From contig CADCBQ010000011.1 in the NCBI GenBank assembly GCA_902799745.1, positions 1 through 57,887 on the forward strand: a stretch of 57,887 bases of DNA, in the 5' to 3' direction. This DNA comes from Fibrobacter succinogenes. Its GTDB lineage: Bacteria; Fibrobacterota; Fibrobacteria; Fibrobacterales; Fibrobacteraceae. Below, piece by piece: positions 16,459 to 23,405 of the stretch. Position numbers and translations under genes: made by a program. The notes under the pieces are model-generated. The model was not told the DNA's origin, made no database searches, and saw nothing but the letters and a program-made list of their open reading frames with translations. Numbering within the stretch: position 1 is the first letter of the stretch; every line of letters begins with the position of its first letter.

Positions 16459-17871
16459 TTAATATTCACCGGTGGCCTGAAGGAGGGCGTTGTAAGCCTG
16501 GTTCCAATTCACGATAGCTTGCATGTAGCCGATCTTTGCTGTACGAAGGTCGTTTTCTGCAGTGAGAAGGTTCAGCTGGGTTTCTCTTCCGAGCTTGTAA
16601 CTGTCGTTGGTCAGGTCGTAATTCTTTTGAGCAAGGTCAATTTGGCGCTTGGCAATTTCAAGTTGGGAATTTGCATCTTCGAGCGTGTTGGCACAAGATT
16701 CAATCTGCATGCGGAAGCCGCGTTCGGCGGTTTCTTTCTTAATTTGGGTGCTACGCAAGTCGGATTTTGCCTGAACGACCGCTTCCTTGGTTTTCATGCC
16801 ATTGAAGAGGTTCAGCTTGAGGTTCAAGGCGATGTACTTGCTGATGTTTTCGTCCCAATCCGGAGCGTCCCACTGGTAAAAGTGGTTCTTGTTGTTGCTG
16901 TACTTGAGACCGCCCACTAAAACGAGTGTCGGCTTGTAGCCGCCTTCTTCGATAGAAACGTTCTTCTGGAGCATTTCTTCGCTTGCTTCGAGCATTACCA
17001 GTTCCTTACGGCGCTTTTTCACATTCGCCATGGTGGTATCGGGGTAGGTGTAGCCCTGCAATGGATCGCGGAGGTCCCCCTGGAACTTGACTTCGGAATC
17101 CCATTCAAGGCCCATGGTGTTAAGCAGGGCATTGCGGGCAAGCACGCGCTTCTTTTCGGTGCTGTTGATTTGGGAGGTCAGTTGGTCCATCTTGAGCTGT
17201 ATGCGAATCAAGTCGAGTTCGGTCATCATGCCGCTCTTGAGGCCCTGTTCCACGAAATTCAGGTTTTCCTGAAGCATGTCCTTGGACTGGTACAGGATAA
17301 CGATTGATGAATCCAGGAAAATGAGCTGGTCAAAGGCGTTTTCCACGTCGTAGCGGACGTTTGCCTTGGTGTTTTCAAGGTTGACTTCCTTGACGTGCTT
17401 ATAGGCCTTGGCAATTTCGATGCCGGTACCGACCTTGCCCTGGGCGTAAAGGATCTGGGTGGCGGTAAGGCCCACGCTGGACTGCCAGCGGTAACCCTGT
17501 TTAGCAAGACCGTTGATAATTCCGTCAACGCCGCCAGCGACGGCATAGTCATAATTTGACGGAGGAGGGTCATCAGGGTTGTTGTCCTGTATTTGGCCAA
17601 AAGCGTCCAGCATGGGCGTTTTCTTTTTGACATCGTCCAAACCAAAAATACGGGTAACGGTGGCGTCAAGGTCAATGGACGGTAGGGCGTTACCGTAGCC
17701 GGCATCTACCTGGGAATTTGCTGAAATAACTTCTTCTTCGGCTGTTTTGACATCCGAGGACTTTTCGAGGGCTATATTGACAGCCTCTTCTCGCGTGTAA
17801 GTCGTGGCCCAAATCTGAGGAACCGCGATGCTCAGCGCCATGGCCGATAATGCTGCTAAATGCCTGGGCAT
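16459..17871 (-). CDS. TolC-family outer-membrane efflux channel
   Basis: 470 aa from ATG 17871, chosen because AGGAG is well spaced upstream and a clean signal peptide follows (MPRHLAALSAMALSIAVPQIWA). The frame also opens further upstream but without a start signal. Two TolC repeats are recognisable, each with long helical hairpins (EEAVNIALEKSSDVKTAEEEV; YKLGRETQLNLLTAENDLR). It forms the trimeric outer-membrane duct of the pump encoded downstream, and it is the first gene of the operon. Upstream is a TACATTTG box at 17899-17906. Confidence 0.92.
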   Translation of the reverse strand: MPRHLAALSAMALSIAVPQIWATTYTREEAVNIALEKSSDVKTAEEEVISANSQVDAGYGNALPSIDLDATVTRIFGLDDVKKKTPMLDAFGQIQDNNPDDPPPSNYDYAVAGGVDGIINGLAKQGYRWQSSVGLTATQILYAQGKVGTGIEIAKAYKHVKEVNLENTKANVRYDVENAFDQLIFLDSSIVILYQSKDMLQENLNFVEQGLKSGMMTELDLIRIQLKMDQLTSQINSTEKKRVLARNALLNTMGLEWDSEVKFQGDLRDPLQGYTYPDTTMANVKKRRKELVMLEASEEMLQKNVSIEEGGYKPTLVLVGGLKYSNNKNHFYQWDAPDWDENISKYIALNLKLNLFNGMKTKEAVVQAKSDLRSTQIKKETAERGFRMQIESCANTLEDANSQLEIAKRQIDLAQKNYDLTNDSYKLGRETQLNLLTAENDLRTAKIGYMQAIVNWNQAYNALLQATGEY

Positions 17872-17898
17872 TCTTACTCCTATATACTTTTTGCGCTG

Positions 17899-17906
17899 CA
17901 AATGTA
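17899..17906 (-). promoter_or_regulatory. TACATTTG promoter box of the efflux operon
   Basis: Read on the minus strand this is an exact TAnnTTTG. The predicted transcript starts near 17893, giving a leader of about 22 nt that contains the AGGAG Shine-Dalgarno sequence. A TATATA at 17881-17886 is too close, since it would cut off the Shine-Dalgarno sequence. Confidence 0.5.
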
Positions 17907-18046
17907 AAAAATAGTTGCTCCATATATAAGGGCTCAAGCGCGAAATTGGGGATGAAATGCCCAATTAAGGGGATAAACGTACGATAAATCCAGGGATGAA
18001 ATGACTCTTTGGGATACGTGAAAGGTAAAGGAAATTTTACAACTAA

Positions 18047-18076
18047 ACAAAAAAGACCCACTTGAAGTGAGTCTTG
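18047..18076 (-). terminator. Terminator downstream of ybaB
   Basis: The stem 18053-18063 with 18065-18075 (AAGACCCACTT with AAGTGAGTCTT, one mismatch, so a small effective loop) is followed on the minus strand by TTTTTTGTTT. Confidence 0.75.
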
Positions 18077-18097
18077 TCATCTTTTTTTGCAGGCTGA

Positions 18098-18406
18098 TTA
18101 CATCAGGCCGGGGATTTTCATGCCACCGGTAATGCCGCTGATGCTTTCCTGGGTGGCGTCGTCTTTTTTCTTGACGGCTGCGTTAATGGCTGCCATGAGC
18201 AGGTCTTCGAGGGCTTCCACGTCGTCTTTGTCGACAGCATCGGGGTTGATCTTGATCATGGTCAGGACGCCCTTGCCGTTCATGGCGACTTTCACCATTC
18301 CGCCACCGGCTTCGGCTTCGAAACTCTGTGCCTTAAGGTCGCTCTGTGCCTTCATCATCTTGCTCTGCATCTTCTGGAGATCGCGAAGCATTTTGCTCAT
18401 ATCCAT
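18098..18406 (-). CDS. ybaB: YbaB/EbfC family nucleoid-associated protein
   Basis: 102 aa, standard size. It starts MDMSKMLRDLQKMQSKM, continues with the amphipathic helix and the family's GGGMVKVAMNGKGVLTMIKINPD core, and ends GITGGMKIPGLM. These small dimeric proteins bind DNA and affect nucleoid structure and expression. It lies directly downstream of dnaX, as in most bacteria. It may also have its own TATATT box, since one (minus strand 18436-18441) lies in the gap between the two genes. Confidence 0.95.
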   Translation of the reverse strand: MDMSKMLRDLQKMQSKMMKAQSDLKAQSFEAEAGGGMVKVAMNGKGVLTMIKINPDAVDKDDVEALEDLLMAAINAAVKKKDDATQESISGITGGMKIPGLM

Positions 18407-18435
18407 AGTGTAGTCCTCGTTAAATGTTTTGGAGT

Positions 18436-18441
18436 AATATA
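18436..18441 (-). promoter_or_regulatory. TATATT box between dnaX and ybaB
   Basis: On the minus strand TATATT lies just after the dnaX stop codon. The predicted transcript would carry a leader of about 23 nt with a GAGG Shine-Dalgarno sequence before the ybaB start. Confidence 0.45.
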
Positions 18442-18446
18442 GAAAA

Positions 18447-20204
18447 CTATTCGTCGCTTTCGGTGGTGTCGCAGCCTTCGGCTTGTTGCGGGGCCACGGG
18501 GCGGCTGCTCTTGATGCTGTAAATCAGTTCGGCCGCAAAGAGTTCCTTGAGCTTCTGGAGTCCGGGTTCTTTTTCAAGATCCAGCTCGTAAGGCGACATT
18601 TGCGCCTGCTTGCGGATTTTAAGTTCGCTTTCGTTGAAGGCTCGGCTCTTGAGGGTAAGATCCACCTGCGTCTGGAGCATTTCTTCGAGCATCTGCTTGA
18701 TTCGCTCCATGTATTCGGGGTGCTCTTCCATCTGTTTGACGCCCCATGTTTCGCTCGCATTGTCGCCCAGGTAGGTGAGTGCTATGGGGAAGGGGGTGGC
18801 CTTCAAGTCGCCGGTTTCAAGAACGGTATCGTTCAGGGCGACCGAGAAGGCGAAATCGCCGGAATCGGCAATGCGAGTCTTGACAGAACCCCAGGCGGCC
18901 GAAATTTCGTAACGGCTATAAACATCGCCGTTATAACCGCTGGCGATTCCGTTCTGGAGAGCTGCAAAGGGGTTTGAGTCTTGCTGCTGTAACGCCTTGG
19001 CTTCTTCCTCAGCGTCCAGCATGTTTTGGACTTCAGTTACTTTTTTTTTTAACGCCTCGTCGGAGGCGCTTTTCGGGTCGTTGATGGCGGCAAGCGCACG
19101 CCTTAGGTCGGTGAGCCTGTCGAGCCATGCCATACGGGCGAATGTCGTTTCGACCAGCAGGCGCGGGTTCGTGCTGTAGCGTAGCGTGCCTTGCAGGTCG
19201 ATCAAAAGCTTGCTGATTCGAAGAATGTCGCCATTCTTGAGTTCGGGAACCACGCTCTTGTACTTGGTGAACATTTCTTCGGAAATATTCAATGCATCCG
19301 GGGTGAATGCGTCGAGGCGGGCGTACAGCAAGTTGCGCAGGAATTTGCCGAATCCGTCGAGGAGCGGGGTGAATTCGATGCCGCGTTTGCAGGCATCGTC
19401 GACCATCTTGAAGCAACCTTTGAGGTCGTGACCTTCGATCGCCGAAATCAGCGTAAAGAACAGTTCTACAGGCGGAATGCCGAGCACGCTGCGGACGGCA
19501 TCGGCGTTCATTTCGTTGCCGGTAAAGGCGTAAGCCTGGTCAAAGTAGGTGAGGCCGTCGCGCATGGAACCATCGGCTTTTTCGGCGAAAATGTCAAGAG
19601 CTTCGTCGGTTGCGTTGATGCCTTCCTGTTCGCAAATGTAGCGCAGGCGGCTGCGGATTTGTTCCACGGTCAAGCGCTTAAAGTCAAAGCGCTGAACGCG
19701 GCTAAGGATCGTTTGCGGGACCTTGTTGACTTCGGTCGTTGCAAAAATGAAGATGACATGTTCAGGCGGTTCTTCGAGCGTCTTGAGGAGCGCGTTGAAG
19801 GCCCCCGTGGTGAGCATGTGGACTTCGTCGATAATGAAAACTTTGTATTTGCCGATGACGGGCGGGTACTGCACGCGTTCAATCACGTCGCGGATATTGT
19901 CGACGCCGGTGTTCGATGCGGCGTCTATTTCAAACACGTCCATCGGGGTTCCGCCTGCGATATCCTTGCAACTTTCGCACTGTCCACACGGGTGAAGCGG
20001 GTCACCGCCGGTGCAGTTCAGTGTGCGGGCAAGGATTCTGGCACTGGTAGTCTTACCCACGCCGCGGGTTCCGGTAAACAGGAATGCATGGTGGAGTCGG
20101 CCCCCTTCAATTGCGTTTTGGAGGGTTTTTGCGATATGTTCCTGACCGACCATGTCGGCGAAAGACTGCGGACGCCACTTACGGGCCATTGCTACGTATG
20201 CCAT
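18447..20204 (-). CDS. dnaX: DNA polymerase III subunits tau and (by slippage) gamma
   Basis: 585 aa clamp-loader ATPase. Domain I has Walker A GTRGVGKTTSA, the four-cysteine zinc module (CTGGDPLHPCGQCESC), the DEVH Walker B box and the sensor motif LKTLEEPPEHVIFIFATTE. Domains II-III run to about residue 370. Codons 385-388 are TTA AAA AAA AAA, a run of ten A (plus strand 19041-19050). A -1 shift there gives Ser-Asn-stop (TGA at 19033-19035), making a gamma form of about 390 residues. Full-length tau continues with the domain that contacts polymerase and helicase. ATG 20204 has a TATATT box exactly 7 nt upstream and no Shine-Dalgarno sequence. Confidence 0.95.
   Translation of the reverse strand: MAYVAMARKWRPQSFADMVGQEHIAKTLQNAIEGGRLHHAFLFTGTRGVGKTTSARILARTLNCTGGDPLHPCGQCESCKDIAGGTPMDVFEIDAASNTGVDNIRDVIERVQYPPVIGKYKVFIIDEVHMLTTGAFNALLKTLEEPPEHVIFIFATTEVNKVPQTILSRVQRFDFKRLTVEQIRSRLRYICEQEGINATDEALDIFAEKADGSMRDGLTYFDQAYAFTGNEMNADAVRSVLGIPPVELFFTLISAIEGHDLKGCFKMVDDACKRGIEFTPLLDGFGKFLRNLLYARLDAFTPDALNISEEMFTKYKSVVPELKNGDILRISKLLIDLQGTLRYSTNPRLLVETTFARMAWLDRLTDLRRALAAINDPKSASDEALKKKVTEVQNMLDAEEEAKALQQQDSNPFAALQNGIASGYNGDVYSRYEISAAWGSVKTRIADSGDFAFSVALNDTVLETGDLKATPFPIALTYLGDNASETWGVKQMEEHPEYMERIKQMLEEMLQTQVDLTLKSRAFNESELKIRKQAQMSPYELDLEKEPGLQKLKELFAAELIYSIKSSRPVAPQQAEGCDTTESDE
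19033..19068 (-). promoter_or_regulatory. Slippery A10 run and early stop in dnaX (gamma-subunit recoding site)
   Basis: On the minus strand, TTA AAA AAA AAA is followed by GTAACTGA. A -1 frameshift, or transcription adding one A, leads to AGT AAC TGA and ends translation. Directly upstream is a small hairpin (CGCCTC-CGAC-GAGGCG) whose GAGG lies about 5 nt before the A-run and could act as an internal Shine-Dalgarno stimulator. The site lies right after the clamp-loader domains, as in E. coli and Thermus dnaX. Confidence 0.7.
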
Positions 20205-20211
20205 GTGCGGG

Positions 20212-20217
20212 AATATA
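20212..20217 (-). promoter_or_regulatory. TATATT box, probable leaderless dnaX promoter
   Basis: On the minus strand TATATT ends exactly 7 nt before the dnaX ATG (20204). CTCTCGTCT-type repeats lie immediately upstream, as before the gene at 315. Confidence 0.6.
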
Positions 20218-20221
20218 GAAT

Positions 20222-20346
20222 TTAGACGAGAGACGAGAGATGAGAGACGAGAGAAATAGCTGGCATTTTGTTTGTTTTTGCGCGAAGCGCTATGATTAAT
20301 CTTTCGTCTCTAGTCTGTAGGCCTGTAGGGCCGTTCTCTCGTCTTT
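20222..20346. repeat. CTCTCGTCT-type repeats in the dnaX upstream region
   Basis: Minus-strand copies (20222-20255, GACGAGAGACGAGAGA on the plus strand) and plus-strand copies (TTTCGTCTCTAGTCTG and TTCTCTCGTC, about 20300-20346) flank a small GCGCGAAGCGC hairpin. Each set faces the start codon of its neighbouring gene. Confidence 0.65.
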
Positions 20347-20387
20347 TTTTTTGTATTATTTGTCCAAGATAACTAGCGAGGTTTACG

Positions 20388-20765
20388 ATGAATCCTGATT
20401 TGGCTCTTTTGATTCTTTCTTGGCAGGTGGCATGCCTGTATCATGAAACCGAAACCGAAAAATTGCTGGAAGGTTCTACTTCGGCAACCGAAGCCGAAAG
20501 TGATACGCTCGATGCGATTCACGATGAGCTGACCCCGAATGTTTCGTGGGATGATTTCAACAACACCTACGCCAAGTTTAAGTCGGCCAAAGACCGCGCC
20601 GCTGCTTGCATTGAAGCCCTCAAGAACGAGTCTGGTGAATTCAAGAGCAAGGTGCTGGAATCGATGCTCCGCGTGGCGAATGCCTCTAAAGAAGACGACA
20701 ACGAAAGCAACGTGTCGCCTGAAGAAATGGACTTTATCCAGCAGATCCGCGAAGCGCTGGAATAG
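20388..20765 (+). CDS. Conserved-looking hypothetical acidic protein
   Basis: 125 aa, acidic, no signal peptide. The last 40 or so residues (LESMLRVANASKEDDNE ... SPEEMDFIQQIREAL) loosely resemble the last helices of TerB-like domains, with an acidic loop followed by SPEE. That is only a hint. The start is supported by GCGAGG 7 nt upstream of ATG 20388. It is a single-gene unit divergent from dnaX and ended by a strong terminator. Confidence 0.65.
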   Translation: MNPDLALLILSWQVACLYHETETEKLLEGSTSATEAESDTLDAIHDELTPNVSWDDFNNTYAKFKSAKDRAAACIEALKNESGEFKSKVLESMLRVANASKEDDNESNVSPEEMDFIQQIREALE

Positions 20766-20784
20766 CGATGAGTCTTTAAATAAT

Positions 20785-20812
20785 GAAAGCCCCTAATAAG
20801 GGGCTTTTTTTA
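20785..20812 (+). terminator. Intrinsic terminator
   Basis: The stem AAAGCCCC-TAATAA-GGGGCTTT followed by T-tract ends the 20388-20765 gene. Confidence 0.85.
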
Positions 20813-20820
20813 TTTCATTG

Positions 20821-20879
20821 CTCAAAGGGCCGTAAGGCCCGGCCTCACACCTCAACGGTGCGAAGCACCGAGCTGTCGG
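20821..20879. repeat. Intergenic hairpin pair (CTCAAAGGG type)
   Basis: Two perfect short hairpins with tiny loops: GGGCC-GTAA-GGCCC-like 20827-20840 and CGGTGC-GAA-GCACCG 20856-20870. The word CTCAAAGGG in front recurs at 52734-52742. On the minus strand the first hairpin is followed by TTTG, so the unit may also terminate pheT. Confidence 0.6.
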
Positions 20880-23315
20880 CTAGCGGAGCACGATATCGCC
20901 GTTTGCGACGAGCTTGTCACGCAGCTTGTTGTGGGCCTTGTTGACTTCATCGTCGGTAAGCGTGCGGTCCATGGCCTGGTAGGTCAGGCTGTACACCATG
21001 TTCTTCTTGCCGGCTTCGATCTTGTCGCCTTCGTAAATGCTCTTGAGCGTAATCTTCGCGAGGTTCTTCGGGTTCAAACCCTTGATGCGAGCGAGAATCT
21101 GTTCGTGAGTCATGGTCTTTTCGACTTCGATAGAAATGTCGCGGCTAGACGGTACCTGGCGGCTGAACGGTTCGAACACGATCTTCTTGTGGGTGGCGTG
21201 TTCCATCTTGTCCATGTCGAGTTCCATCACGTAGGTGGTGTAGCTGATTTCAAAAGCGGCCATGGCGGTCGGGTGGAGTTCACCCATGGTGCCGAGCACC
21301 ACGCCGTCGGCGAGGATCTCGACTTGCTTGCCCGGGTGCAGATAAATTTCGGCCTTAGCCGGTACGCGGAATTCCACCACGAGACCCACGCGCTTGAGGA
21401 AACTCTGCACAAAGCCCTTGAAGGCGGCAAAGTCAATCTGGGCGGGCTTGTCGTTCAGCGGGTTCACGTCGAAGTTGCCCGCAATCGTGAGGGCGACCAA
21501 GTTCGATTCGTCGAAGCCCGGATCGCGCACGTCCTTGCGGTCGCGCTTGAACTGGCCCTTGGCGACTTCGAACAGACGAACGGAACCGGGGCGGTTCTTT
21601 TCGTTTTCGGCAACGCTCTTGAGCAAGTTCGGAAGGAGGCTGGTCGGAACTACGCCGAGTTCGTCGGAAAGCGGGTTGAGGAGAGCTGCGGGCTTGCTGC
21701 GGCGGTCGTCATTTTCGGCGCCGAACAGAGCTTCGGTGCGGGCCTTGCTCGTAAAGCGCAGGCTCAAGCATTCGTGCAGACCCATTGCAGACAAGGTCTT
21801 GCGGATCTTCCTGTTCAGGACTTCGATCGGCGGAAGTTCGTTCGGCTGCATCTTGAAGCTCGGCAGCGTGTACGGGATGTTGTCGAAACCGATAAGGCGG
21901 GCGACTTCTTCGATAAGATCGACTTCGCGTTCGAGGTCGGGGCGGTAGCCCGGAATCTTGAAGGTGATGGATTCGGCATCCTTCTTCACGACTTCGAGGG
22001 CGATACCCGTGAGGTACTTTTCGATGTCAGCTGCGGCAATCTTCATGCCGATGACCTTTTCGGCGCGGGCTGTACGGAGCGTGACTTCGTTCAAATTCTT
22101 CTTGTGATCGTCGCCGGTGTATTCGACGGTGCCCTTGAGAATGCGGCCACCCGCGACTTCCTGAATCATGGCGCAGGCGTAGCGGCTGTATTCGTCCTGG
22201 GTGGTAAAATCAATTTCGCGTTCGAAGCGGTAGCTGGAATCCGTCGAGATGCAGAGGCGCTTGGCCTGCTTGCGGACGATGGTCGGATTGAACCAGGCAC
22301 TTTCGAGGAACACGTTCTTGGTGGCGTCAACAATTTCGGATTCAACGCCGCCCATCACGCCGGCTACGCAAGCCGGACGGTCGCCGTCGCAAATCACGAG
22401 GTCGCTTTCCAGCAGTTCGTGAGCGGTGTGGTCGATGGTTTCAATCTTTTCGCCCTTTACAGCGCGGCGGACCTTAATCTTGTTGCCGTGCAACTGGTCC
22501 ATGTCGAAGCTGTGGAGCGGCTGGCCCACGTCCATCAGAATGAAGTTCGTGATGTCGACCACGTTGTTGATGCTGTTCATGCCCACGGCATGCAGGAGCT
22601 TGGCGAGCCAAGCCGGAGATTTTTCGACCTTCACGTCCTTGATGACGCGGCCCACATAGCGGGAGCAACCGCAGCCCGGAACCACTTCGAGGCTGATAGC
22701 AGAGCTGGCGGCTTCGGAATTTTCCTTGAGTTCGTAAGCGAGCGGCTTGAGCGGACGACCGAACTTGGCGGCGAGTTCGCGGGCCACGCCACGGTGGCTG
22801 AGGGCGTCCGGGCGGTTCGGGGTCACGTTCAGTTCAAAGCAGACGTCGTAGAGGCCGAGGCTCACGAACGGGGTGCCAGCAGGAATGCTGTCATCGAGAA
22901 CCATGATGCCGGCGTGGTCGTCGCTGAGGCCGATTTCGTCTTCGGCGCAAATCATACCGAAACTTTCGACGCCGCGAATTTTGGACTTCTTCATCTTGAG
23001 CATGGTGCCGTCGGGGAGCGGAAGTTCTGCACCGATCGGGGCGAGCACCACGGTCTGGCCGGCGGCTACGTTCGGGGCGCCGCAAACGACCTGGATGGTT
23101 TCTTTGCCGTTATTGACGGTCGTAATGTGCAAGTGGTCGCTATCCGGATGGGGTTCGCAGGTAAGAACCTTAGCCACAACGAGCTTTTCATAAACCTTGC
23201 CCGGTTCTTCGGTACCTTCGACTTCCAAGCCGATGGAGGTCAATGCCTTTGCAACTTCTTCCGCATTTTCCGGAAGATCCACATGACGTCTGAGCCAATT
23301 CAAAGAAACTTTCAT
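20880..23315 (-). CDS. pheT: Phenylalanyl-tRNA synthetase beta subunit
   Basis: 811 aa, the normal bacterial length. The domain order is complete: N-terminal segment MKVSLNWLRRHVDLP, tRNA-binding OB domain (about 40-150, VAKVLTCEPHPDSDHLHI), B3/B4 editing domain (NRPDALSHRGVARELA; GVMGG), B5 domain, core and C-terminal anticodon-binding FDX-ACB domain (FEPFSRQVPSSRDISIEVE). It forms the alpha2beta2 enzyme with PheS, which is not adjacent here. An AGAGGAAAAG Shine-Dalgarno sequence lies before ATG 23315, and a TAAATTTT box lies at 23362-23369 on the minus strand. Confidence 0.96.
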   Translation of the reverse strand: MKVSLNWLRRHVDLPENAEEVAKALTSIGLEVEGTEEPGKVYEKLVVAKVLTCEPHPDSDHLHITTVNNGKETIQVVCGAPNVAAGQTVVLAPIGAELPLPDGTMLKMKKSKIRGVESFGMICAEDEIGLSDDHAGIMVLDDSIPAGTPFVSLGLYDVCFELNVTPNRPDALSHRGVARELAAKFGRPLKPLAYELKENSEAASSAISLEVVPGCGCSRYVGRVIKDVKVEKSPAWLAKLLHAVGMNSINNVVDITNFILMDVGQPLHSFDMDQLHGNKIKVRRAVKGEKIETIDHTAHELLESDLVICDGDRPACVAGVMGGVESEIVDATKNVFLESAWFNPTIVRKQAKRLCISTDSSYRFEREIDFTTQDEYSRYACAMIQEVAGGRILKGTVEYTGDDHKKNLNEVTLRTARAEKVIGMKIAAADIEKYLTGIALEVVKKDAESITFKIPGYRPDLEREVDLIEEVARLIGFDNIPYTLPSFKMQPNELPPIEVLNRKIRKTLSAMGLHECLSLRFTSKARTEALFGAENDDRRSKPAALLNPLSDELGVVPTSLLPNLLKSVAENEKNRPGSVRLFEVAKGQFKRDRKDVRDPGFDESNLVALTIAGNFDVNPLNDKPAQIDFAAFKGFVQSFLKRVGLVVEFRVPAKAEIYLHPGKQVEILADGVVLGTMGELHPTAMAAFEISYTTYVMELDMDKMEHATHKKIVFEPFSRQVPSSRDISIEVEKTMTHEQILARIKGLNPKNLAKITLKSIYEGDKIEAGKKNMVYSLTYQAMDRTLTDDEVNKAHNKLRDKLVANGDIVLR

Positions 23316-23405
23316 CTTTTCCTCTTTGGGCGCATTTAAGCCGTATATTCAATTTCCGCGGAAAATTTAGTAAAATTCAGGTTTTCCGGTTGTTCTAACG
23401 GAATT

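Noticed and set aside
20931..23339. Very long open frame (about 800 codons) opposite pheT
   Set aside because: Mirror of the codon bias of pheT; the same happens opposite the esterase/rnpB (4027-5640) and the GT39-like gene (52956-55307). No family similarity, and the true genes are certain.
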